From contig CM065881.1 of the NCBI GenBank assembly GCA_033439255.1, positions 3,472,001 through 3,536,000 on the forward strand: a stretch of 64,000 nt of DNA. Direction: 5' to 3'. Shown here piece after piece: positions 11,046 to 21,962 of this stretch. This DNA comes from Hericium rajendrae. Its lineage: Eukaryota; Basidiomycota; Agaricomycetes; Russulales; Hericiaceae. The notes under the pieces were generated by a model. That model was given only the letters and a program-made list of their open reading frames with translations, did no database searches and was not told the origin of the DNA. A program made the position numbers and the translations under genes. Each line of letters begins with the position of its first letter. Positions within the stretch are counted from its first letter, which is position 1.

Positions 11046-13894
11046 CTAGTTGACAGCATATGCAGCCTTGATGATATCTGCTGCCTAAAGATGAGGAATA
11101 ATCAGATTGCGAACTCAGAATCAGAAGATTCAACCACCAACGTACCTTCTCCGCGATAGCATACACGGTCGCTTGGATATGGGCGGACAGCATCTACAAT
11201 CCCAAAATAAGTCCGTTGTCTCGGCAGTTATAAGCAGGCAACTCACGAATGGAATGATGGACGCATCCACCTGAGAATACTCGATCATCAGTACGTCTCC
11301 AGCACGCATCAACGGTGAAGGTACGCACCACTCGGAGGTTCTGGGTCCCGTATACTTTCAGATTGCTGTCGACGACGCCCCCGTCCTCCCGCGGGAGCAT
11401 CGCCGCCGTGCCGAGAGGATGATTAAACGACTCTGCCTTCGTCCTGACGAAATCGGCGAGTTCTTCATCCGTGTGTAGACTAGCAGGAGGATCGTAAACG
11501 CCGCGCTGTGCATCGCTGAGCGGCCTCGTCTCGATGATGCGACGACAGAATTTGAGCCCGGCGACAAGGACGTCGACGTCGGCGGGATTCTTCAGATACG
11601 CGGGGTCGATGGCAGGCGCAGAGAATGGATCGGCGGAGGTGATGTGGACCGAGCCGCGGGATAGAGGCTGCAGGCAGCCGATCATGACGGTATTATAATG
11701 CTTGCCTGCTTCGGGCTTGAAATCGCGGTTGATGGAGAAGAAGCCGGGAATCTGCAGCAATCTGCGTTCAGGCAGCATGAGCGATTGCTAGAGCATCGGG
11801 GCCGAAGAACGATGCTTACTCGACGTGCCCGCGTTTCGGATGCGAAAGCCAATCCTTCAAGAATTTGAATTGCTTCCGCTCAGACTCGTTCGCGCTAAGA
11901 CTTGTGTCTGAGGCGAGTCGATTCTTGAACTCTTCATATTCCTTGGCAGACTCATATGCTATCTCGAGGGGAACAAACGAGAAGGCGGAGAACGCCGAAG
12001 ACAACATGCCGCGCTTTTTCTCTTGGCTGTGATGAACGATGAACATGACAGATAAAGGCGAGGAAGAAGCAAACACACTAGACCTGGACTTGCTTGTTGA
12101 AAAAATCGGGGTTCGCCAAAGCGTCGTATGTCTCGTACTCCTTGGATACTTCAAAGCAGAATGGTACCCAAGGGTGGTCCTTGTCAAGTTCAGTAGAAGC
12201 CATGGGCGATACATTATTCCAAGCATACCTCTGTGGATCGCAAGCCACGAAAGCTTGTATAAGAAGAAACACATGTGAATGAAATAACAATGGTACCCAC
12301 GTAGGTTCTCTCCGACATTTAGGTCTAAGATCTGGTGGATACCGTGCTTCTCGAGGACATCTCGCTTTCCAATACCTGTTAAGCATTAGTCTCAAATGAC
12401 ACTACTTTCGGATGAGCAGTGTGGGTGCTTACCTGACAACTCGAGGAGCTGAGGAGTCTGATATGAGCCTAGACAGTCATCATCAGCGCCTTCAATCCTA
12501 TCCGCTCTCAGCGCGACTCCTCACCTGCAGCCAAAATAACCTCTCGGTCTGCATAGACAATCAGCTTTTCGCCATCTTTCTTGTACTCCACTCCTTTTGC
12601 GACAAGCAAGCCGTCGGGTCCAGTCTCCATGACGATTCGACTGACTTGTGCTTGAGGCAGCAGGACGAGATTCTTTCTGTGTGCAATCGGCGCGTAATAT
12701 CCCTGCGATGCAGGCATGAGATCAGCCAGGACAGAACGCAGCTGAAAGAGGGGCCCAAGGCTCACCGTCGCTGCAAAGCTGCGAGTAGACGTCTCAGGTT
12801 CAATACAGTAAGCGCCAGTGTAAGTGCCGTAGGTATTGCCGCTTCCCTGCGTATGATCATCACCTCTTAAAATCCACCGCACCACAAACATCCAACTCAC
12901 CACGTTAGGATTGAGAGGAACGCCGAGATTCGTGATTGACTCTAGAAACGGCTTATGGAGATCGTTATACCAGTGGGCGAACGAGGTCTTGATGGGTCCG
13001 GTTTGACCGTGATACTGAGGGCTTGCGCCGCCTGTGTTGTAGGCCTTCACCGATTCGGGAGAAGGAGGTATCGCGCTTTCTACCTGCCAATCACGATGTT
13101 AGTTTAGCTGGGGATCATGGATGGGACGGCCAACTTACCTTCATTAAGTACGGAAGGAATTCCTTCCAATTCCAGCCAGGGTTACCGAGCGCTTCGAGGG
13201 CTGGAGGGCGATTTTCAGCTATTCGCCGGGAATGGGGCTAGGAGAAATGAGCAACTACCATCATATTCTTCGCTCGATGCTCTGGAGAGCAGGCCGTATA
13301 CGTCAGTATTGAAAGACGGCTTATGTTGGGGACGCATACCTTCCCCATGCCATGTAATTCAGCTGGAGCGGAATATAACCGTCAGTGCCTTGACTCCGAG
13401 TCATAACTTACTTAAGATGCAATTACTCACTGCTGATGAGCCGCCCACTAGCTTTCCGCTACGAACAGTGGGTGAGTGATTTGAATGAACGACGCATTGG
13501 CTAGATAAATACCGGGACTGGATGATGTTTCGATCATGAGCATACTTCTGGGGGACCGTGTAGAAAATCCAATCGACTCGCGGGTTTCTCAGCGCCATCG
13601 CCGCCATCCCTAAGCGAATAATTGTGAGCCTTCGATATTCAAATTATGGATGCTTGCTCCACACACCTGGAACGTTCATTGATGGGAGATCAGTGACATA
13701 TTCACCAGCTTCGACCATGCAGACAGTGATATTTGGGTCTTCGGTCAGACTGGAGCAGTCAGAGGATGAGCTATGTATTGTACGCGGATTTCAGCGGCTT
13801 GAGAGACTGACCGAGCAGCAAGAGCGGTGCCTGCAGTGCCTGCACCCACGATTATGTAGTCAAATTTCTGCGAAGAGAGTTGAAGGGAAGCCAT
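11046..13894 (-). CDS. GMC oxidoreductase 1 (AA3-type, alcohol oxidase-like)
   Basis: An intron-rich minus-strand gene of about 600 residues. The FAD-binding signature is at the N-terminus (YIIVGAGTAGTALAARL), followed by VGGSSA..NYMAWGRASSEEYD. The second GMC signature SYQTPQLLELSGIG leads to VGENLQDHPW. The catalytic His pair appears as NHPLGTAAM and LSAHIQATVYAIAE. There is no signal peptide (starts MASLQLSSQ), so it is probably intracellular or peroxisomal, unlike the secreted aryl-alcohol oxidases. Enzymes of this family oxidise alcohols with FAD and usually pass electrons to O2, giving H2O2. LQDHP can only be read if a 2-base exon at 12229-12230 is included. It is a paralogue, in opposite orientation, of the gene at 15585. 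Substrate unknown; aryl or simple alcohols are plausible. Confidence 0.88.
12229..12230 (-). other. Two-base microexon (AG) in GMC gene 1
   Basis: The upstream exon ends at 12301 with GAG AAC CTA C. A 70-base intron (12231-12300) ends ..CACAG, then AG, then a GTATGC donor opens a second intron (12180-12228). The next exon starts GAC CAC CCT. Only C+AG completes the Gln codon of the family motif GENLQDHP; skipping the two bases breaks the frame. The same arrangement occurs in GMC gene 2. Confidence 0.75.
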
Positions 13895-15584
13895 CGTCAA
13901 AAATCGGGATCTGCTTCGCGTTCACAGCAATCTGGAGCCTTAAAAGACATGCCCACAGCGCCCACTCATCATGCCAAGCAAAGTCGAATGATATGGGTCG
14001 GGTATTGTCCTCCATATGCCGACTCGTCGGGCACTTACTTTCTGCCGTGACAAGGTCAGTGTTTGAAGAGCGGAGAAAGCCTGCGGGTATTTCGAATACT
14101 CACCTCCGGTCGCGGACAACAGATGGACCTAGATCAGCAATACAGTAGGCAGCTCCGTCGGTCTTGTTGCAAGAACTCGGAGGTTTGTAGTGCACACATC
14201 TGAGTCCCACAAACTAGTCGTTCAATGGACATAACTTATCTTAGTAGACATGACACCGTAACCATCAAACCGCTATCAGTGTCATTGAAAAAGGCACAGA
14301 GGTTGAAATACATCGCCTTCACCTGCCATGACGCATGGGGAAGACTCTCATTGAACTCACCCGCCTATAGGCACGGCTGGCTCTGCGGTCTGCTGCTGTT
14401 TCACAGAAACTTCATAAGCCTGTAACACAAACCGAAAGATGCCAAGACGTGGTGCGGATTCTGCCATATTGTGAGCGCGCGAAATGAGTGGATGAACAAG
14501 AAAAAGAGAACCAAGGAGGTGAGCTAAGTATTTTGTAAAATGTTTTCCGACGCCGGTCGGATATCTGTCACCGTAATAATGCAGAGCTCGGCGGGCGCTT
14601 GAGCTTGAGATTCGAGCGAGCATCAAATAACGCGAGCGCGCGGTTCGCCCCGGTTCTGAAACTGTCCTGAAGACTGGTCCTGAGCGCCGCCTACCCAACG
14701 CTGACTGCACTGTCTGAGCTTTTGCATTTTCGTGCTAGACTCAAAAGTCATATACGTGCAGTGGCGTCTGTTCCTTCTCCAGTGCCCCCTGCAAAGACGT
14801 CAGGCTGTGCCAGGTGACCAGGTCTTGCCGCTTGCGTCCGAGATCATGAACGCGTCCAGCGCCGGAGTAAGCAGCTGCGCAGGAGACCGTGCCACGAAAG
14901 CAGAATTGACAATGAAACAGCGTGTCCGACTCGGAAAGATTCGGGAAAACTTGCTGTGGAATAACGCAGGCAGGGAACTGCTTGGGGAACTGCGGCGAAG
15001 CGACACTGAAGCGACACTGAAGCGACGCGTTCGCATTGTTTGTCTTTATTGATGCACACCCCCTTCATTTGACCCGAAGACCGCAGTACACGCCGGTGAC
15101 CGGTTCTACTTATACTTCTTCCTCTCCCCCGCTCGTTGTGCACTAGAGATTGGCCACCGTTCTAGTTACCGGTGAATATGGCCGCCATCGACCGAATTTC
15201 ATACCATCTGCGCTCCCGAATAACAGCGAGAACACTACGCTGCCGTGTCCACTACCTTCAGTGCACGACAGTTGCATGACTGTCTTCTAACTAACTGAGT
15301 AACTCACATGCCGGCGTCTTCAATTGCAACTCGGCGGAAATGGGTCTTGTATCCTCGAAGTATCTTTGATCTAGATCCATACATTCTTCGCATCTGGAGG
15401 CGCAGTCAGCTCACGCTCCCCCGCTTACTGTGTCGATGGCAGGAGGCGACTGCTGGATGAGGTCCAGGCGATACGGAGGACGACATTCAATCGATGTGAT
15501 TATTTTGCATTCCGAGTTTGCGCGATGGACAGGCCTTTAAAACCTCAAATAATGACAAGACGAAGTGCTTCGCGAATTGTGAAC
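13895..15584. promoter_or_regulatory. Divergent intergenic region between the two GMC genes
   Basis: No gene seen. It contains the promoters of both oppositely transcribed GMC genes. A TTTAAAA element near 15537-15543 lies about 45 bases before the gene 2 start. The part at about 14260-14720 recurs at about 26140-26640 next to a GMC relic, so it is part of a duplicated block and not unique spacer. Confidence 0.5.
14260..14720. repeat. GMC upstream block, copy A
   Basis: The sequence from about 14270, including the string CATTGAAAAAGGCACAGAGG, through the CACCCGCCTATAGGCACGGC segment to about 14720 matches 26140-26640 in the same orientation, with many substitutions. It is the upstream flank of GMC gene 1. 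Confidence 0.7.
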
Positions 15585-18500
15585 ATGACTGCCTCTCAAA
15601 TGTCTTCACAAAACTTTGACTACATCATCGTGGGCGCCGGCACTGCCGGCACCGCTCTCGCTGCTCGGTTTGTCCCAGGCCGCTAATATCTACCGCTGCC
15701 TATCTTTCTAATGTTCTGGTTTCTTCAGGCTGACCGAAGACCCGAATATCACTGTCTGCTTGATTGAAGCAGGCGAATATGTCACTAACCTCCCATCGAT
15801 ATATGTTCCAGGTGCGAGGAATAAGCACCCAGAACTTGTTGTTGGAGACTCACATTTTGCTTAGGCATGGTGAAGATGGCTCTGAGAAACCCACGGGTTG
15901 ACTGGAGTTTCTACACGGTTCCCCAGAAGTACGCCAATAATCGAAGCATTATTCAGTCCCGGTACTTGCCTAGCTAACGCGCTGTCTATTCGAGTTGCTC
16001 ATCTATTTCATGTAGCGGAAAGCTTGTGGGCGGTTCGTCAGCGGTAAGGGACTTCCATTTCAAGGGCAACTCAAGGCGCTGATAAGTCTCTACTTCAGAT
16101 CAACTTCATGGCATGGGGAAGGTACGCGTCGGCAACTGTAGGCTGCCCTTCAATACTGACATGTCGTCCCCAGAGCGTCAAGCGAAGAATATGACGGTGA
16201 CATTCTTTTTCTGCGAGGGCTCTTCTTGCGAGTCGTCTGAAAGTCGCCCTCTAGCCCTTGAAGCACTCGGTAATCCTGGTTGGAACTGGAAACATTTCCT
16301 TCCATACTTGATGAAGGTATGCTGGCATCCCATCCGCGATCGCCTGCTCATTGAATATCGCGACCGGCAGGTAGAAAGCGCGGTTCCTCCTTCTCCCGAA
16401 TCAGCCAAGGTCTACAACACAGGCGGCGCTAGTCCTCAGTATCATGGCCAAACGGGCCCCATCAAGACCTCCTTTGCACACTGGTATAATGGTCTTCACG
16501 TTCCTTTCCTAGAGTCAGTTATCAACCTCGGCGTGCCGGTCAATCCTAACGTGGTGAGCTAGATCTTTATGGACGGTAGGCCCCCAGAGTTGACAAATAT
16601 CTTTCAGGGAAATGGCAGTACCTATGGTGTTTACACCGGTGCTTACTGCATCGATCCTGAGACTGCTACTCGAAGTTTCGCTACCACGGTTCGCCCGCCC
16701 CTTCAATTCCGTTATTTCCCGCCGAGCACTGACCGGCATCGTAGGGATATTACGCGCCTAATGCGCACAGGAAGAATCTTGTCCTTCTTCCTCAAGCGCA
16801 AGCCAGTCGGATCGTCATGGAGCTTAGCCCCGATGGCGCATACGTCGCGAAAGGAGTCGAGTATAAGAAGGGTGATGAAAAGCTGATCGTGAATGCTGAC
16901 CGAGAGGTCATTCTTTCGGCAGGTAACCAGTCGCCCTTAGAACGACATGGACCACAGTTTTACTCACGTCGCACTCTCCAGGCACGTACCAGACGCCTCA
17001 GCTCCTTGAGTTGTCAGGTAGGTATCCACTAGTCAAACATCAAGTCGATTTGACCATCGTGCGCCAGGTATTGGAAAGCGGGATATCCTTGAGAAGTACG
17101 GTATCAAGCAGATATTAGATCTTAACGTCGGAGAGAACCTTCGTAAGTGCCATTGTGACTTGACCCGCATGCATTTGACAGAAGGCGATATGAATTATTG
17201 TTCACAGAGGTGAGCACGGCTTGATAATGTATCGTAAATGGCGTATACTGAAGTCAACCAGGACCATCCCTGGGTTCCATTCGGCTTCGAAGTATCTAAG
17301 GAATACGCGACGTACGAAGATCTGGAGAATCCAGAGCGTCTTGACGAAGAGCTTAAGCTCTAGTGCGTCCGATCCCATGTCGTCTTCGTTCCCTCTGTTC
17401 ATCAATTCTTCACAGCCAGGACAAGCAGCGCGGAATGTTGTCCTCGATGTTCTCGGCATTCTCGTTTGTGCCCCTCGAGAAAGCTTATGGGTCCACCGAG
17501 GAATATGATAAGTTCAAGGAGAGACTGGCCTTGGAAACGAGCCTTGGTGCGAATGAGTCTGAGAAGAAAGAGTTAGAATTCATAAAGGATTGGCTCTCGA
17601 ATCCGAAGCGCGCACATATTGAGTCCATATATGGCAACTCGTGGCGCGAGATTTCGGACTTGAGCGGACTTCGATGGACTTTGTATATTCGCATTTACCC
17701 GAGGACAACGTGCGCTTTGCTGTAAGTACCGAACGTTAGGACGGTGATATATAGAATCTAGTCTTCTAAGAGAAAGAAAAGGCCATTATGAACACAAAGA
17801 CTTGCCGGACGACTAGCCGCAACTATACCTCAAACGAGACCAGGGGGTGCCCGTCAGGGCCGTGGTATTGAGTAAGCATCTTCTGTTACGGCCAGTATTT
17901 GTTGACGCATTGATATTAATTTCAACATAGACTCTTGCAGTGCCCTGGTTTCTTCTCTCTCAAACCTGATTTCAAGCCCGAAGCAGGCAGGCATTGCAAT
18001 ACCATCATGGTTGGATGCCTCCAGCCTCTATCCCGCGGCTCGGTCCACATCACGTCTGCCGATCCATTCGTCGCGCCTGCCATTGATTCTGCGTATCTGA
18101 AGAATCCGGCCGACGTCGACGTCCTCGTTGCCGGGCTCAAATTCTGTCGTCGCATCATCGAGACGAAGCCGCTCAGCGACGCACAACGCGGTGCTTACGA
18201 TCCTCCTGCCGATCTACAGACAGACGAACAACTCGCTGAGTTCGTCCGGGACAAGACCGAGTCGTTTAATCATCCTATCGGCACGGCTTCGATGCTCCCG
18301 CGGGAGGGCGGAGGTGTCGTTGATAGCAATCTAAAAGTGCACGGGACCCAGAATCTTCGGGCGGTGAGTGCCTTCGCTGACACGTGCCGGAAACCTTCTG
18401 ACCATGGAGTATATTCAGGTGGACGCGTCGATCATTCCCTTCGTGAGTTGCTTGCTTAGAACCACCAAGACTGCCTCTTAATGCCCGGAATGTAGATGCT

Positions 18501-18658
18501 GTCCGCCCATATTCAGGCGACCGTATACGCCATCGCAGAGAAGGTATGTTGACTTTTACTTCATATGTTTTGATCGTCAGCAAGAATTCACTGCTCCTCG
18601 TGTTTAGGCGGCTGATATCATCAAGGCTACCCATGTCGTCGAATTGAAGCGCTCCTAA
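15585..18658 (+). CDS. GMC oxidoreductase 2 (paralogue of GMC 1)
   Basis: Same exon plan and motifs as GMC gene 1: YIIVGAGTAGTALAARLTEDPN, GKLVGGSSA, INFMAWGRASSEEYD, YQTPQLLELSGIGKRD, GENL-Q-DHPWVPF, NHPIGTASM and LSAHIQATVYAIAEKAADIIK. The stop is at 18656. I chose the ATG at 15585 because it aligns with the start of gene 1; an in-frame ATG at 15552 would add 11 residues. Both catalytic His contexts and the FAD motif are intact. The intron after PKRAHIE is anomalous: about 308 bases (17623-17930) opening with a weak GTCCAT, against about 60 bases in gene 1, so it appears to hold inserted sequence. Function as for gene 1. The divergent paralogue pair suggests an inverted duplication. Confidence 0.82.
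17208..17209 (+). other. Two-base microexon (AG) in GMC gene 2
   Basis: GAG AAC CTT C (ends 17142), a 65-base intron, then TTCACAG|AG|GTGAGC, a 52-base intron, and GAC CAT CCC from 17262. C+AG again completes LQDHP. It matches the 2-base exon of the paralogue at 12229-12230 although the flanking introns have diverged. Confidence 0.75.
17623..17930 (+). other. Oversized intron with a weak donor in GMC gene 2
   Basis: The corresponding intron of gene 1 is about 60 bases with a GTAAGC donor. Here the exon frame runs on through about 100 extra bases and the junction would use GTCCAT. An alternative GTAAGT donor lies at 17722. This is either an inserted fragment spliced as one long intron or a change in exon structure. 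Confidence 0.5.
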
Positions 18659-18889
18659 TTTCTTTGGTCTTCTAGGCATAGCACGGTAGCGAGCCGAGGT
18701 CTACATACAAATAGTGGTGTAAAATAGTAGTTCACGTACGCCAAATTATTGATGACTTGCGGAATGGCCAGCCTGCTTTGTCTTCGCTAGCGCACTGCAA
18801 CGGTACGGTGGCTCGTAAATCGTGCGTTCCTCGACAGTCACCACTAATTCTAGAATAGGGGACTTAACGACGGCTCCATTCACCCATGA

Positions 18890-19090
18890 TCAAGCCCATG
18901 ATGTCACGAAAAGGAAGGTATTCTACACGGTTTGCTTTGGGCACTACCCACAGACCAAGCTCGTCATCCAAAACGTCTCGTATGTCTTCTGCTGAGCACT
19001 TAAACTTTCATGCAATCAACCAAAGACACGGTTGAAAAGCTCATTCCCCGTGGAGCTCGCATTGGCGCGTTGACTACCGTCATTCGTCCA
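18890..19090 (+). pseudogene. NmrA-like reductase relic
   Basis: At 19015-19075 the frame reads QSTKDTVEKLIPRGARIG. This matches the start of exon 2 of the NmrA-like gene at 39551-45804 (STKNESIDKLVSQGARIA). A GTATGTC sequence about 45 bases upstream sits where intron 1 of that gene begins. Similarity stops after about 70 coding bases, so this is a short decayed fragment. Confidence 0.6.
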
Positions 19091-19320
19091 TTCGACGAGG
19101 TATCTAGAAGCGTCATCATCGTCGTCCTAGTCGAGCACAATGAATCTCTGCATGCCGGTGCCATGGGCGACATGAGGGCTCAAGAACGCCGGATCAAGAA
19201 GTGGGTAGGTTGCGCGATCCATGGATATCGCCTTGCCGTACATGCGACAGTGGCGCAGGCTCGGAGGAGCATGGCCGGCTGATCTCTGCTGGCATGAAGA
19301 GAACGTGCGGGACAGGCCGA
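19085..19320 (-). pseudogene. Relic of the last exons of the coiled-coil gene
   Basis: On the minus strand this resembles the 3' end of the gene at 3945-5651, including the MYG..ISM exon end, the last intron and the terminal FIVLEDDDDD segment. Here that segment is interrupted by a stop (FIVLD, stop, then DDDDD). Intron sequence is retained, so it arose by DNA duplication. It directly abuts the NmrA relic, a mosaic of unrelated gene pieces. Confidence 0.65.
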
Positions 19321-19833
19321 TCCACCGTGTCTAAGCAGTGGCTGTAAGTACAGAAAAAGCTGCCAGTGCCTCAAACGTCCATCGAGACTCGATCTTGAAT
19401 GTGGCGGCGTCTCCGCTTTCTGGGACTCCTTGTACATACCTGTCGACCTCTGGTCTGAACGTTAGACGAGCGACAGCTTAACGTGAACCCACTCTTGCAT
19501 TCTTGTTCCTGCTCCAGCAGGATGAAACGTCCGGCTTCAAATTCACGAGAACGCCTGCACGGCCTTCAACGTCTGCAATGATAGATTTCTTGACCGCTAA
19601 GCCGACTCGCACTTTGCTGCATCTTTAAACCTATTGTTTGGACTTGCATCTGCACTGTTCAGCCGGAACGCGTTGCAGGAATGACATATTCAAATTCATA
19701 CACACCATCCAATACCATCTCTGCGTTCTTTGGTGCAAGATCATTGCAGGTGGCTTCAGAGATTTGTTATCACGAGTATCTCGGGCTTGTCCAGCAAGAA
19801 GTCAAAATGAAGTCAGAATTAGTTTAAATTACT
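19321..19833. other. Intergenic, no gene seen
   Basis: No open frame here with recognisable content. It lies between the relics and the 3' end of the NDUFAF6 gene. Confidence 0.4.
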
Positions 19834-21029
19834 TCAAAAGACATTACTGTAGCTACTCCGCCACATGCGCCATGGCAGCTTCCAATCGCGCAACTGCAAC
19901 GACGGATGAAACGCGTCGAAGTCGACCGCCTCCAATCGTCCCAAGAACGACGCGACCGGCACCTACACCCCACGACAAGCATGAGTTCATCTGCGTGTAT
20001 CTGTATCGCAGCACATGAATGGAAGACGCACCCCCGCAGCGAACACCGGCATCGCCTCCTTGGGCACCTTCCCACCCGTCTCCTTGAACATAGACCGCGC
20101 AGTCAAGAGGTGGTCGTTCGCGAGCGTCGCGAACTCGAACACGGCCTGGTCGATGCCCGCCGCATTGGGGCCCTTGCGGAAGACGTCTTCCTGGCTGACG
20201 CCGTGCCTCGCGGTGATCTCGGCGGGGATGACCATGCGCCCCTTCGACGCGTGGTAGGGCAGCGCGCGGAGGAGCGTCGCGAGGGAGGACGCGACGCCGA
20301 GGTGCGAGGCCGCGTGCGTGTACGTCTCGGAGGAGAGGTTCAGGAGGGATAGAAGGAGGTAGAAGAACGTGGAGGCGGTCGACTCAGCGTGTGCGAGCAG
20401 CGAGTCGACTGTGAGGTGCGCGGGGTTGTCGAGCTCTTGGTCCTGGGGCAGCCACGCGCGTTCCTGTCAGAAGCGGCGGCGAGACGGAGAAGGCTAGCAC
20501 GCACCCGCGCGTCCACGATTCGCTTCAGATGGTACGGAGCCAGTCGTGCAGTCTTGGACGCGTCCGAGAGGGCGAGCGCGATGGGGTGGTGCGGCGGCCT
20601 GCCCTACATCATCTCCAGCGTCAGGGAAGCACACGCCAGGCGGACAGCACACACATTCGCAATGCCCTGCACCGCGTCCCTCCAGAACTGCATCCTCATT
20701 TTCCCGATCGTCGCATTCGACACGGCGTCCTGCTGCGTTGCGAGCTCTACCTGGAGCACGTTCAGCGTGCGCAAGACGGGCAGGGGCGGACGTACGTAGA
20801 ATGCGCGCAGCGCGAGGTAGCCGTTCAGCTTGCTTCTGGGGTAGAATTGCGAGATGAGGTAGCCATCGTAGTCTTGTATCCGGATGAGGTCCTTGCAGTA
20901 CGCTGCGGGGTCTTCAATTCCGCCAGCAGATACGGCGGTGGTGCTCGCGAGGCATCGTGACGGGAGTCGCGAGTTTGAAAGGACACCACGTCGCGACACG
21001 GCTACTCTTGGAGCTTTTCCGAGAATCAT
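19834..21029 (-). CDS. NDUFAF6: NDUFAF6-like complex I assembly factor
   Basis: Minus-strand gene of about 330 residues. The N-terminus is basic and hydroxylated without acids (MILGKAPRVAVSRRGVLSNSRLPSR), typical of a mitochondrial presequence. The squalene/phytoene-synthase-like fold of NDUFAF6 follows: AAYCKDLIRIQDYDGYL, LALRAFYVELATQQDAVS, IGKMRMQFWRDAVQ, HPIALALSD, AESTASTFFYLLLSLL, HLGVASSLATLLRALP and GRMVIPAEITARHGVSQEDVF, then a C-terminal DWKLPWRMWRSYSNVF. Five exons with introns at FY|VEL, IAN|GRP, DAR|ERAW and AAG|VPVAS, all in frame. NDUFAF6 helps build the ND1 module of respiratory complex I in the matrix and is not a true synthase. ATG at 21029 chosen as the first in frame. Confidence 0.88.
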
Positions 21030-21962
21030 GAAGCACAAATTTCTCTATGCATCCAACGGCGAGGTGCAACAGATAGAGAGGATAGGTTGAGGACTGTAAT
21101 GAAGTAACTGGAAGAGATTAGTGAGCGTCACCGTTTGAAAGTAAAGATGTTACGTTGGCCTAGTATGGAATGCGGACTTCACTGCGTCCAATGAACGAAC
21201 GCGTGTTGCTCTCTACCGTCATCATCTACCATCACCGTCCGCGATATATCGAAAGCACAAGTTGTACTCGTCGCAATGTAAGACGCTGAAGACACTCTAA
21301 ACAGAGTGCGAGATCACCAGGTCGTCTACGAGAAGTACTTGGGACCATAGATCCTCATGTTCGCCAGCAGGGAAGCTGCGTCGTTTCATCACGATCTAAG
21401 TGCTCCCCGAACTACTCGTCGCGACCTTCGAGCAGTTCGTCGCCACTTATTACAGTGAGATCTCGCGATTCATGTAAGTTATTCACATCTTCGCAAACTC
21501 TAGCTAACCCTGTTTGCCTTAGGTTTGTCCATAGAAACATGGGTCATCGAGGCATCAAGCCTACTGCTTTCCCGACGGCAAACTCGCCTGGCCCAGCTTA
21601 TCGTCGAGCGCTGGACTCTTGCTGCCTAGTCTATTTCTCACCACGCGACCAACTGCTTTCGACCACCAGGCTCTTGGAACGTGGTCTTTCATCATCATGC
21701 TGAGATGCGCTTGGGCTCATATTGCCTCTGTCTTCTGATCGATCATATAAAGAAAGCTGCGACGCGTTATACCTTCGTGGCCCATGTCGATGGCGTATCA
21801 ACTCGAAGCTACTTTGCTCGTGGGCTCCTCTCTTCTGCCACGGACACTTATGGACACGTGTTGAGCAGCCCTTTGTCACTTTTCTGCGGCACGCATGCCC
21901 GTCTATATAAACAGTCGGGATAATGTCTGGACGGGGCCAACCCGACTCAGCATCTCTCCACC
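21030..21962. promoter_or_regulatory. Divergent promoter region
   Basis: Between NDUFAF6 (minus) and the unnamed gene at 21963 (plus). No gene seen. A TATATAA at 21904-21910 lies 53 bases before the plus-strand ATG and is the likely TATA box of that gene. Confidence 0.55.

Noticed and set aside
19010-19282. Plus-strand 90-codon frame as a real gene
   Set aside because: It joins an NmrA fragment with antisense of the coiled-coil gene tail; no start, splice or domain logic as a gene.
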